Below are positions 13,626 through 24,900 of a stretch of DNA of 64,000 nt, one piece after another. Source of the stretch: Callaeas wilsoni. Lineage: Eukaryota > Chordata > Aves > Passeriformes > Callaeidae. The notes beneath the pieces are model-generated. The model made no database searches and was not told where the DNA came from. It saw only the letters and a program-made list of their open reading frames with translations. The position numbers were made by a program, and so were the translations under genes. Where the stretch lies: contig VWPU01004148.1 in NCBI GenBank assembly GCA_013398955.1, forward strand, positions 310,001-374,000, given 5' to 3'. Position 1 is the first letter of the stretch. The number at the start of each line of letters is the position of its first letter.

Positions 13626-15379
13626 TTTTTATAGATTGTTCTTATTAGAAGCTGGAATTCATGACAGTAAGGTCAAGTGACCTTGAAAAGTGTAGCTACT
13701 TAAGGAGGAATCAAAGAAGAAAGAGCAACTTTCTTGCTTTACCTTGCTTTGGCAAACATGCTCCCTCCAGGTCCCATACTTTGGCTTTTATCTTTTGTGC
13801 TGTGGTAGAGCCTACTCCTCGGTTTTTTTACCAAATTTCTCTCTCTTTTCCTTCTCCTGTCTCTCCTTTTCACACTCTCTGTCCTAAAACTATTCTCAGC
13901 ACAGTCTCTGGAACTTATCATAAAAATTTTTAAGCATCTTTGTATATCATTTCAGGACAGAAACTTTGTCAGTTAAGCCTAGTAACTTATATAGGAATGT
14001 GTATATTGCATATGTAACAATACAATGTTATGTATGATCTTGGCTGGTTTCTCGATGCCCACCCAGTCACTCTCTAACTCCTTTTCCTCAATAGGATGGG
14101 GTGAAAAATAAGATGAGAAAGCTTCTGAGTTGAGATGAGGACAAGGAGATAAGTTGTCAGTTAGTGTCACAGGCATCCATCCTGTGTAGCGCAAAGGGGA
14201 TGGGAAATGAGGGATTACAATCCATAACAGCTTCTCTCAGTCAGTGAAGACAGCAAAGAAAGGAGTGATGAGGGCAGGGGGATTGTGTTTTGGTTTGGGT
14301 TTGTTTCGTTTATATGTTTTAATCAGGAGTCACTGATGTCTTTTAGCTAATTACAGTGCAGGAGTAGTAGTATTTACTCTCTCAGGATGATGGGTTTTCA
14401 GCAAGGTGACAGATGAAGCTGACTTTGTTATAATCAACACAGAATATACACCGCCAACAATAAATTCAGCCTGTTCCATTTCAATAATGTAAACACTAAT
14501 TATCAGGCTCTCAGAAGAGCTAAATTGTATTTTACTGATGACCTTGTTCCTGTTCATAGACTCAGTGGCCTGGAGGCAGAAACCGTGAGAGGAGGAAAGC
14601 TGCAAGAAAGGTGGACGGAATGATAAAACAAACAAGAAGCACGTCTTCCCCTGAGCTAGATGAATCTATTAACATTTGTTTCATTTCCATATGTCTTCTT
14701 AAAAAGTTTATTACACTTTCCCATAACGGCACTGCCTGCAATACTTGACATTTCAGTTGTGAGGCTCAGCTCTTGGCAGTGAATTACTGTAATCTACATC
14801 TACCCTGGTCAAGTCCTCTTCCTCTCTCTGTGACTATTCATATTTTTCAGCAGTTGGTTTATTTTGGATGCTGTCCAATCTTTTCTACCAGTAGAATTTT
14901 CACCATAGGGACATTTCTGTTGCATTTCTGATATCTGTCTTTAGATTTTTTTCTTGAGAAGCAATTCTTCAGAATACTTCAAACTTTCAGAAAAATAGAG
15001 TGCTGTCTTGAGGCAGGCAGAGAAGGAAATAATAGGAGTATTTTCATTGGCTTGGTCCTCTAGAGTTGGGATTCCAGGGAAAAGAAAAGGTCAACAGCTA
15101 CTTGCTGTCAGGTCCACTAATTCGTCATCCTTGTATAATGGAGCTGAGAATGGGGAAATTAAAGTCTAGCAGTTTAACACTACAGAGGTAGGTAAACTCC
15201 AAAGTGAAAAAGGCAACTCAGTCTGTCTTCTAAGAGCTTTGTGCAAGCAAACTATTAACTTATTTCTCAACTCAACTCAGCAAAAAGACAACTTTGAATT
15301 GATTGTTACTACCTGATGGCTGTAGATTGTAGATAAATTGTTGAGCACTTTGAAGAGTAGCTGAGGGAGCTTAAGATGT
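13626..15379. other. Unique DNA, no gene seen
   Basis: No supported gene. The frames at 13661-13933 (plus) and 13739-13921 (minus) overlap each other and the second is low in complexity. The minus frame 14351-14635 has no recognisable domain. Confidence 0.5.
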
Positions 15380-15704
15380 TTGGCCTGGTGGCTCAGGGGT
15401 GACCTTACCACGCTCTACAAATGCCTGAAAGGAGGATGTAGGAAGGTGGGGGTTGGCCTCTTCTCCCAGGCGGTTATTGATAGGACAAGAGCAAATGGCC
15501 TCAAGCTGCACCAGAGGAGGTTCAGGCTGGACATCAGGAGAAATTTCTTCATAGAAATAGAGTCACCATCCCTGGAGGTGTTTAAGAAATGACTGGTTGT
15601 AGCACTTAGTGCTATGGTCTGGTTGACAAGTGGGTGATCAGTTAAAGGCTGGACTCAATGATCTCAGAGATCTTTTCCAACCTAAATGATTCTGTGATTC
15701 TGTA
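15380..15704 (+). mobile_element. CR1 LINE, 5'-truncated 3' end
   Basis: This is the cleanest CR1 3' end in the window. In order it shows GGCTCAGGGGTGACCTTACC, TCTACAAATGCCTGAAAGGA, TTGGCCTCTTCTCCCAGG, a GACAAGAGCAAATGGCCTCA block, CATCAGGAGAAATTTCTTCA, CCATCCCTGGAGGTGTTTAA, GGACTCAATGATCTCAGAGA and TTTTCCAACCTAAATGATTC, ending in the CR1 octamer repeat. The short segment that normally reads as a GGGTTGTCAGGCACTGG block is deleted near 15558. The open frame 15380-15592 is the untranslated end of this element, not a gene. Confidence 0.95.
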
Positions 15705-17108
15705 AAATAATGCAACACCTAATCTGGATCAATTTTTCAGCTCTTAACTGAGGTCAGCTTCTCTGGAAAACATTTGCAGCCTCTAACTTTTTATAACATT
15801 ATAGAATGTGGGTGCACTTTTTTTTTTATCATGTACCTTTCTTTGCTTATTACAAAATAATAACAAGGAATTTATTCTATTCACAGGAATTATTGAATTA
15901 TACTTTCCTCTAGGCTAGTTACCAGAAGAATAGACCACAAGGTAGATGTTCTTTCCTTATTTGTCTCAATAGTCAGCCATAATTTTTTAAAAATATTTAT
16001 TGAAATACAGACTGGGTCAGGGAGCAGGAGGTTGGGGGGAAAAAGCAACAACACCACAAAAAAATAAAACCTTCTTAGTGGAAACTAGGTTTTATAAAAT
16101 TTAGGATGACAGAAAAGTGATGAACAGATGATTTTTGAAATTTATTCTTAGACTTGATTTATATACCTTTTAGCTTCTGTTTTGCTGTTCCATCTCAGCT
16201 AACAAGCAAAACCTCCTGTGGTTAAATAGCAATTGTCTGGTCTTGCTATCAATCTAATACAACGAGCTGCACACAACTCTCCATCTGCAGCAAAACTCCC
16301 ACTGATACCAATAGCCCAGAATCTGTAAATACAGCATCAAAGATAAATTCTGCATGTACATTTAGTTTAATCACACATTTTGTTATAGATATGAAAATGC
16401 TATATTTCTACTTTATGTTGTTGCTGTCTCTTTCTAGTTCAAACTAGTAAGGAATAAAGCAATAACACAGAAAGAGTTTTGTCACAGAGAAGTAATTCTG
16501 GGACTTCCTGACATAAATTTGTTAGTGCTTTAATTCTGTATTTGGATAATTGCTTTGTTGATTTTCACTCCTTATATCTGTTTGACAGGAATACTAAGGA
16601 TGTTTTTCTATTCTTATTTTCCCTTGCAAGACCTATTGCAGGGAATATGCAGGCATTTAGGAAAATTACAGTATTTACAGGGTTCTAGGATTTCATCTGT
16701 CATCCATTTACCTGATCTAAACAGCCATCTCTGTTTTATTGATTCATTTATGACAAGTAAATACAAACCTGTAATCTTCACTTTCTAGCACAATACTTTC
16801 TAGGAATTTATTCAGGATTACCATTGCCAGAATGTCTAAAATAGGCAACACATATTGTTCATAAAATAATAAAGATGACGCTTATTCTTATGGACGTATG
16901 CTGGAATTGTTTTCCAAAGGAAATCTAAGAAAAGATAAACAAGCCTCATTGATAGGAAAGCCTATATAAAAAGTGTCCAGTGCTCCCTGCTCTTAGTAAG
17001 AAGTGAAATTAAATCTGATCATTGCTGAATTTGCCACACAGCTTCATTTTAGTAATACTTGCGTTAAGATATTTTAGCTCTTAGGTAAAATAGAAGAGTT
17101 TGTTTGAC
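15705..17108. other. Unique AT-rich DNA, no gene seen
   Basis: No gene or repeat family recognised. The plus frame 16555-16788 is anonymous. Confidence 0.5.
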
Positions 17109-17129
17109 TATTTATTTATTTATTTATTT
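17109..17129 (+). repeat. (TTTA)n microsatellite
   Basis: Five uninterrupted TTTA-type units followed by C. Confidence 0.85.
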
Positions 17130-17703
17130 CAGACGAGTACTATTTCTGATTGTTGACTCAGATGCAATAGCAAAATTCCATGGACAAAGCTGAGGTATTT
17201 TGATTTGTAGAGGTTATGTATCTGATCTTTTCTTTGCTGTTCAGACTTTTTACAGAGGACTAGTTCAGCCAAGTACTTCAATCTCCACATTTCTGAGTAG
17301 CAAATCTCCCAGGTCTATATATATCTGTATCTACTAATAGTAAATTTTAAGAGCACTGATTAAAAATATATATTAAAAGCATTTAGGGCTTTTTTCCTCA
17401 AAACTTTTTTTTAATCTAGATTAATCAACATAGTTTCTAGAATTTCCTACGTCAGTGATTAATTTACTGGTTTAGCTTAGCATTTCTTCCTTTAAGTGTT
17501 ATGACCTCATGTGATAGCTGTCTCCCATTTCCTAAATACTTTGTCTTTTGGGGTGATGTTTTTGAGTAGAAGAAAAAAAAATACTGGACTCTTTTTTATT
17601 ATTCTGAATATTTCAAATATTGGAATATTTAAAATTTATTAAAAATATAAATATTATATGTCTTGCACATGTTATGCACTTCTCTGAAGCCTCTTTTTGA
17701 CAT
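17130..17703. other. AT-rich DNA, no gene seen
   Basis: Nothing recognisable apart from short A and T runs. Confidence 0.5.
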
Positions 17704-17730
17704 TTGATTGATTGATTGATTGATTGATTA
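17704..17730 (+). repeat. (TTGA)n microsatellite
   Basis: About six TTGA units, ending ATTAATTCC. It precedes the protein-like stretch that starts near 17795 by about 65 bp. Confidence 0.85.
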
Positions 17731-17794
17731 ATTCCAGTATAATGTGTGACAGAGGGTGGACAAGGGAAAGAGATTGGGTGGAGGCTGAAGAGGG

Positions 17795-18627
17795 GTGAGG
17801 GAGAGAAAGAGAGAGTCAAAGGATCCCCTTGTCCCTGGTCAAGATATTAATTTAATTTCCCTTCTTTGGATGAGTTCAGGAATTAGTGGAAATCAAGAGC
17901 TATGTAAGGATGTTCAAGAATACAAATGGAAGCAACTATGGACAGTATTAAAGTTTTTCCCAGAAGCAGCTATAGACAGGATTAAAGCTTTGCCCAGAAC
18001 TTTAAGTAGTGTTGAACTGGAAAATAATTGCCCTTTGGCTGAAGCTGTATCAGAAATCTTCCAATCCAATGCAAGAAAGAATAGGTCTATAATAAAATAA
18101 GGATAAGGAATATTTTTCCCAGTTGGGACACCTTCACTGGACAAGATTGCAATATGGTGCATTCAACAATAGTTAAGTCCCTATTGGAAGAATTAAAAGA
18201 GCATGCAAAAGTTATTCCCCTCACTGAACAGATGCAGCACATGCCTGAGGATAAAAAAGTCCTCATGCTGCTTCCAACCTACTTCCCAGACCTGAGGGCT
18301 TGATTCAAGACAAGATGAGAGGATAATTCTTCCTCTAAGTTCTTTCATTTCCTAGTATCTCTGCGGGGACTTCCAATAAAAGAGTCAGATTATTGTAGTG
18401 TTTGCTTGAAGTGGAAACTTCTTGTCTTGTGCCTACCTACTAGGAGACACAGCAATCAATCCAGCTCACTAAGAGGAGAGAGCTGCAGAGCAGCTGTCCA
18501 ACAGCAACCAATTAACTCAGAGAACAAGAGGCAGCTCCCACAGCTCAATACTACTTCTTGGATGTTTTGTCTCCTTAGAAATACAGAGGAAGGTAACAAA
18601 TTTAAGTAAAACAAAACAAAAAAAACC
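17795..18627 (+). pseudogene. Unnamed protein-like stretch, possible retrocopy
   Basis: The frame from 17795 runs 101 codons to a stop at 18098. Protein-like composition resumes without a good start, in a leucine/lysine-rich block (reads LLEELKEHAKVIPL, about 18183-18224), up to a stop at 18301. A further open stretch runs 18406-18606. The region ends in an A-rich run (18607-18627). I do not recognise the protein. The mixed hydrophobic and charged pattern, rather than low-complexity sequence, is what makes it stand out. Possible readings are a decayed processed copy of a host mRNA, a retroviral gag-like fragment or chance. There is no promoter or splice evidence. Processed copies are rare in birds because CR1 does not favour poly(A) RNA, so this call is weak. 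Confidence 0.25.
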
Positions 18628-18899
18628 TCTGAAAGCTGAAACCTTTAAGTTCTAAGTAATGGGCTGTAACTCATGATCTCCTATTCTCTTTACCAAAAAT
18701 GTCACTACAATTGCAAACATTGCATACCTACATCAATACATAGCAATAGCATTTTTGTGTAATCAATTGGCCCCAAATGTAAGCAGTGGCTGCCAGCTGT
18801 TGACAAGTAAACAACTGATGGAAAAACAACTGATTTGTTGTTTTGGCATATTTGTTGCTTGCTTGTGGCTTGAGTCTATAATCTTGCAAAGAAACTGCT

Positions 18900-19420
18900 G
18901 AGGCTCGTTCAGTCTGCAAGCTATTATCCCTTGTTGCTCATCCATACAGAGACAAATGATGCTTTTGAGGAGACCTCTAGCATATCATGAATGATACCAA
19001 GGCCCTTGAGGTGATAATGAAGGGCATAAGAATGCAGGCAGTGTTCCTGGTCTTGCTGGTGCAGGGGAATAGCTTAGTTAAAAGTGCACTGCAGGAAAAC
19101 CCTGGTTGCATGGCTGGTGCTGAAGCAGGATTTAGTATTTTAGGAGTGTGGAATCATTTATTAAAAGTAAGGACTTCTAGGGAGAAATGAGGAAGATGCA
19201 AAATGGGTCAAGATCTTTTTTTTTTTTTTTTTTTTTCCAACAGACCTGCTAACCTAGTGAGGAGAGGTTTAAATTAGATTCATTTGAGGATGATAATGGT
19301 AAACCAAGAAACATGGAGACAGAAGAAGGTACTGCCCAGGGCTCAGCATAACGCAGAAAGTTCTCCTGCTCCTGCTCCTGCTGTTAAAGCTTCATGCCTA
19401 AGGGACTATCACATATGACT
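18900..19420 (+). pseudogene. CR1 ORF1 remnant (SGNH esterase domain)
   Basis: Some CR1-clade LINEs encode an ORF1 protein with an SGNH-type esterase domain. Decayed blocks of that domain can be read here in shifting frames: YYPLLLIHTETND (about 18922-18960), equivalent to the strand plus GxND motif; a QAVFLVLLVQGN block (about 19036-19071) and GFSILGVWNHLLK (about 19129-19167). The C-terminal block ANLVRRGLN follows at about 19249-19275. A 21-base T run (19216-19236) sits where the catalytic D-x-x-H segment should be, and that segment is lost. Frameshifts and stops rule out function. It belongs with the ORF2 remnant downstream. Confidence 0.75.
19216..19236 (+). repeat. Poly(T) run inside CR1 ORF1
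   Basis: 21 uninterrupted T, interrupting the esterase remnant just before its C-terminal block. Confidence 0.9.
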
Positions 19421-19435
19421 GTATGTAAAGTCATG

Positions 19436-19780
19436 AAGCTTGGAAAACGACGAGAAGAACTTTAAAGTCAGTGCACTGTTGCAGAGTTATTATCTTACTG
19501 AGATTAAAAAGAGACGATGGAACAGCACCATGCCCTGGACTCGAGCTGCACAAGGAGAGGCTTAGATTGGATTTTGGGGAAAAAAAATCTTCACAGAAAG
19601 GGTTATCAAGCATTAAAACAGGCTACCCAGGGAAGTGGTTGAGTCATCATTCATAGAGTTAAATAACAGAAGTGCAAATATGGCACTTTGAGGCATGGTT
19701 TAGTGGCAGATGTGAGTGCTGGGTTAACAGTTGGACTTGATGATCTTAAAGGTCTTTCCCAAACTAAATAATTCTATAAA
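19436..19780 (+). mobile_element. CR1 3' end lodged inside a larger CR1
   Basis: From about 19525 the text is typical CR1 3' untranslated sequence: GAGCTGCACAAGGAGAGGCT, AATCTTCACAGAAAGGGTTA, AGGCTACCCAGGGAAGTGGT, GGCACTTTGAGGCATGGTTT, TTGGACTTGATGATCTTAAA, ending TAATTCTATAAA. Directly after it (19781) CR1 ORF2 endonuclease sequence begins, while ORF1 sequence lies before it. In an intact CR1 this end lies after ORF2, so here it is either a second copy inserted between the ORFs or a rearranged piece. The left edge is uncertain (19436-19520). No target duplication was seen, as is usual for CR1. Confidence 0.8.
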
Positions 19781-21290
19781 TGGAGATTTTTATAGTTTGG
19801 TTCAGGCTCTTTAGGAAAGACAGAGAAGACAGGATGGAAAGGTTATGCTGTAGGCAAAGGAGGAGTTTGAATGTGTGCAAATAAACGAAGAGTCAGCTGA
19901 GATCTTATTGCTAAGGATCAAAAAGCAGATGAAAATAGCAGACATCATGGCAGGTGTTATGGATTGAGAAGGAAGTAGACAAACCTCATTACAACTGGAG
20001 GAAGCCTCATAATTACAGGCACGGGAACTGGTGAGGGACTTGAATTACATTGTTAATTTTTGAAAGGGCAACATGGTAATGTGATTCAGATTTCTGGAGT
20101 ATGTCGATGAAACAACTCAACAAGCCCTGTTGTTCAACTGTTCCCTGCTGGTTACTATGAATTAGAAAGAACAGTCAGAGCTATGAAGGCTGAATTCAGC
20201 ACTGGATGAAGATACTTCAAGACTGTGAAGATTAAAACCCTGAGAGAAGTGATCAAGACTAATAGTTGAATTATAGCCCTGGAATTGAGGAGAATGGATA
20301 TTGGCTTGTTAAGAATCTGCTTGGCAGGATCCCGTAGAAGACCGCCCTGAAGGGCAAAGAGGCCCAGGAGAACTTCTTGATATTCAAACTGACCTCCTGA
20401 TGCACAAGAACAGTCTGTTTCTACCTGCAGAGAGTTACAGTCATGGCAGAAGGCCAGTACTGATGAACAAAGAGCTCCTGACTGAGCTCAAACACAAAAA
20501 GAAAGTATGCAGAAGGTAGAAGGAGGGATGAGCTACCAACGAGTAATACAGAGACAGTTCCTGAGCATATAGGATTGGAGGGAGGAAAGACAAATCTCAT
20601 AGTTTTAACTCACACAGGATGTGAAAGACAGTGAGGGTTTCTGTAATACACTATAACCAAAGGGAAAGATAAGGAAAATGTAGTCCCACTGCTCACTGAA
20701 GTCAGACATTCAGTGACAAAATATAAGAAAAGCCTGATGCATTCAATGTGGAGGTTTTCCTTTATTTTTACTGGTAATTTTGGGCCTAGGACAAGGGATA
20801 GAATTTGTGAGAGCAAAGCATTTAATCACAGTGGAGAAAGAAAAAGTTAGAAATTATTTGAAGAAATTTCACGTAATGAAGTGCATTGGATCAGATGGGA
20901 TATACCTGAGGGTGTTGATGAAGCTGATCAATGTCAATTGCAAGACCACCCTCAATTAACTTTGAAAGGTCATGGCAATCAGAGGTGGTTCCTGATGATT
21001 GCTGGTAAATCTCATATCTATCTTCAACAAAGTTGAAAAATACGATCCAGGGAACTGCAGACTGGACAGCTTCAGCCCCATTCCCGGAAAGACTACGAAA
21101 TAAATCCTCTATGAAGCCAGAGGTATATAGAAATGATGAAGTAGATGAGAAACCACAACCCAGTACATGAACAATTGTGGGCAATGAGCATGATTTAACA
21201 AGGACAACTTGTGTCTGAATAACCTCATAGCTTCTGATACAGCTAATTAGTGAACAGAGGAAAAACAATGCCTGTGGATAACCGAGGCTA
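19781..21290 (+). pseudogene. CR1 ORF2 remnant (endonuclease and start of RT)
   Basis: ORF2 of CR1 encodes an APE-type endonuclease followed by a reverse transcriptase. Readable blocks follow the CR1 order. The endonuclease section covers 19781 to about 20180, with a decayed LVGDFNY-like block at about 20027-20048 and upstream sequence that starts mid-domain. The linker, around 20310-20600, has AAGAGCTCCTGACTGAGCTC. The start of RT, 20880-21270, has a GSDGI block, then NCRLDSFSPIPGK (about 21053-21091), equivalent to the usual N-Y-R-P-V-S-L-T-S-V-P-G-K. Stops and frameshifts are frequent, and the RT catalytic region (FADD) is absent because the match ends near 21290. The first third of the endonuclease is also missing where the nested CR1 end lies. 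Confidence 0.85.
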
Positions 21291-21879
21291 GTTACTAGCG
21301 GCAGTCTTCCTTGGTTGGTACCAGAGTAAACACTGCCAGTGTCTTTATTTAATTTAAATTTAAAATTTGAAATATTTTATGAATTTGAATGAAGACACAA
21401 AAAAAAAAAGTAAGTATGTATACATTAAATATACATAGCAGTTGGTAAAACCATAAATATTACTAGAATATTGTGGTGCTCATACAAGGCCACTTTTACT
21501 TTCAGCTCCATAATCTGTGGCAACTGAATGGGCTTTGCCAGCAAAAAAATTTTTCATCTTATGTTAGCTCTGTTAGCTGAATTTTATTTAGCCATTACAG
21601 TATGAGTTAGAAGCATTCCTTATTCCAGTTCCTAAAAACGTAAGTTGAATGAACATAAATTTAGTGCAAACCATTTTATAATTTGATATTTTAAATTCCT
21701 CCAATTTACAAAGAAGTCCCTAAATGGGAAATTTAACAACAGCAGAACCAAGATTTTTCCACCATCTGAAGAGACTGAGGAGTCAGGATTTCATCTCTCC
21801 TCTTGTCTTTACTAAGACTCTGTTATTAATGCTGCCTACTCTCTAATTAGATTTGTTCTCACCCTTGGATGGAGTGCTC
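21291..21879. other. AT-rich DNA between CR1 pieces
   Basis: No gene. It lies between the end of readable ORF2 and a CR1 tail in the same orientation, so it may be unrecognisable CR1 or unrelated DNA. Confidence 0.4.
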
Positions 21880-21970
21880 AGCAACCTATCTAGTAAAATG
21901 CATCCCTGCCCATGGCAAGGGGTTCCCTTCCAACCCAAGCCATTCTACGATTCCATGATTCTACGATTTC
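21880..21970 (+). mobile_element. Short CR1 tail
   Basis: CTATCTAGTAAAATGCATCC, CCTGCCCATGGCAAGGGGTT and CCCTTCCAACCCAAGCCATT are the last part of CR1, ending in ATTCTACGATTCCATGATTC, a variant of the terminal octamer array. About 25 bp of the usual text between GGGGTT and CCCTTCC is deleted. It could be the real 3' end of the CR1 that begins at 18900, with an internal deletion. Confidence 0.88.
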
Positions 21971-24900
21971 TATTGGCTATTGATAATAAAGGTCACAATT
22001 AATTATTCTGAAATGTAGCTTTTCTATATAAATATTTATAAACACCTATCATTTATTAAAATCTTATGGTAGGTGTGCCAGGATACTGTGGAAGAAAAAC
22101 ATGAATAATATTTCTTAAAGAACAGTCTACAAAAGTATGATATGCAAGTAAAGAAAAAATACCTAATGAAGTAAAAATTCTGAAATTAGTATATTAACTA
22201 AAATTCTGACCATTTTTTAATGCACTGAGTCATTAATACCTACCCATGTGAAAGAATGCAGAAGTTTAATGGAGAAGAGAAACTCACCAGTCAATTTTAT
22301 GAGCCTCACTTGTAGCTTCATTCAGAAGTTATTAATTGCTTCCCATTTTAAAATGTCATTCCTTTTGAAATCAAGGCAGCACAATCTTTTATCCAGTCTT
22401 TTATTTCTATAATAGAAAATCAGGGACAACTGTCAAACTACATTTAGTGTAACTAAAACTGTAGTGATCTTTATGTCTGTTTATCTGTCTACAGCTGATT
22501 AATTGCTCTTCTGAACTTTTAAATCTTTCTATGTCACTCATTAAAAGGCCCTCAGATATTACACCTAGGAAGGAACATCAGGTAATTTAATTTGCCTCTT
22601 GCATAACATAAATTATATTATGTGACCAATTTATTTTGTCATGGAATCTTGTAATATATGTTTGGATAAAACATTTCTTTCTGAAAGGAACCAAACTGAC
22701 TTGAAAGCATCAAAAATCCTCTGCTTTCTCTCATAATGTGCTACAATGACCAGCCCCTCACCCTGCTAAAAAAAAACGCTTTCTACCTCACAATGAGTTT
22801 GAGCATCATAAGAATGTAATCTTTTCCTCTTCATGCATTTGATCTTCTCTTACTCTCCCTGGGAAAAACTTAATTAATATTGCAAAAATGTGAAGGTCAA
22901 ACTTTCATTTATAAATGATATTTAAAAGTCAGTGTAATTGGCAGAATCTTGCAGAGTGCCAGGTGGACCTCCTTTTGCGTTATCTAGAGAAAAAATTTCA
23001 TCCCACATATTTCTATCACTGATATAAGAGTTTTTCTGTATTATTTTTAGCTCTGTAGCCTACTTTACATCTTCCAGGCTGTAAAATATCATGCAAAGAA
23101 TAGATTTTTTCTGATTTAGTTACTAAACTTTCAGTAGGCTGCACGTCACTATCTGTAAGAGGAAAAAAATCTGATTGGAAGATGAAAACTCACCTAGATT
23201 GCAATGACAATAGTAAAGTAATCAGAGCTGGAGAGTTTTGTCACTATGTAATGCAGTTTCACCATGAAAGGAAGCTTCCACTTTTTAATGGACATGTCCC
23301 CTTTGGTAAAACTGTATCACTTCAGACCTATTAAGCAGCCAGGGACAGAGTCCTGACAGGTATTCTCTTCAGCACCTGCAGAGAAGTCAGCCAGCAGAAT
23401 GGCTAGCGTAAAATTAATTACTTTTCATTAGCTGCATTTTACATTGCTTTATAGGTAGTTCTCTTCCCACTCAATGATATGTGTTTGTTTTTAAATTTTC
23501 TTTGAAAGGCAAAGACCCACAAGTTTTTGTTGAGTTAATCCATTATTAAATGATATCTTAGGGCTTAACTTTGAACATGTAACCTTGTGCATAATGTAGA
23601 AAAGCAAATGCAAATTGACATCTATATGCTTTTACTGTCTTCACCTGCAATATTAATAATCTCATACTTTCCAAAAAGTCATTTTTGTGTGTTATTCCTA
23701 ACAATATAATTCTCTTGAGTCACAGGCTCCTAAATAAATGTCACCTCTTCTTGAAGCACCTGCTACTGAGAACATATTCAAGCTGTTATGCAGCTTCTAG
23801 CCTGCAAAGATGTTTATTGTAACTGACCCTAGTTTATCTTCCTCTTTAGGAATTACAACTTTTCTTCTTCACAGAACTTTTCACTGATATTCTTTTTTTT
23901 TAAAAAATCACTTTTTTTTTAGATGCCTGCAACTACGTCAAGATCACTAGGTTTAATCAATGAATTTAATTGACCAAATTAAATGCCAAAATAGATACAG
24001 AGAAACTACTTTCTCCTTTTTTGCCATAGGTAAGATGACAATATACTTGTGACTGCGAAAAAGCTTTTTTTTTTTGGAAGGGGGAGGTAGAATTTAAGTA
24101 AAATACTGTGATGTTTCACACAAATTTAACGTTTCAAACAAAGTAAAAGTAAATACTACAGCATAAACTCTCTGGATTAGCTTGGATCAAACGGTATGTT
24201 TAGCTCCTGAGACAAACAACATTAACAAATTATTTTCTTCTCTGGTTTTCTTTGAAAAGAAAATGACTGTAAAAGAACCATAACAAAATAAAACCTGACC
24301 AAAACACAGATAACAAACTAAAATGGACACAGAGAGAGTTCTACACCTACCTGCAGGTATTCCATCATGTGAAAGACTGGACCTTTATAAATGTGTTAAT
24401 ATCTGAAAATTCTTCACTCAACTTTAGGAAAAAACGCATCATTAGAAAAATTTGCTAAGTTCTCTCCTTTACTAGTAAATGTTACCAGCAAAACAGTAAG
24501 TAAATTACCAGGTAGCCGACAGCTCATTACAAATCAGCACAATGATATGCATGCGAGGTTATGAAACCATAAACATGCTTCTGAATACGATCTATTTCCT
24601 TCCGCCTCCTTCGTTCCTTCTGTTCTTTTTTCCTGCCTTCCTTCATATTTTGTCCTCCATTTAAATGAAAGGTTTCTGAGTTTTAAGGGATTATAATACA
24701 CTTAATGACTTCAGTAAATCAGAATCTTTGCAAACCCACGTATTTCTACCACAAATGCTAACATGCCTAATGTCAGATTTTGATAGATGTTGACAAAGAG
24801 CACAGGATAGTAGGTGTGCCCTTGGCAGGGGCTTAGTCAAATCAGTAGCAAAGACATTTTTAAGTTACAGAGATTTTGAATGATTGCTGTCATACTCTCA

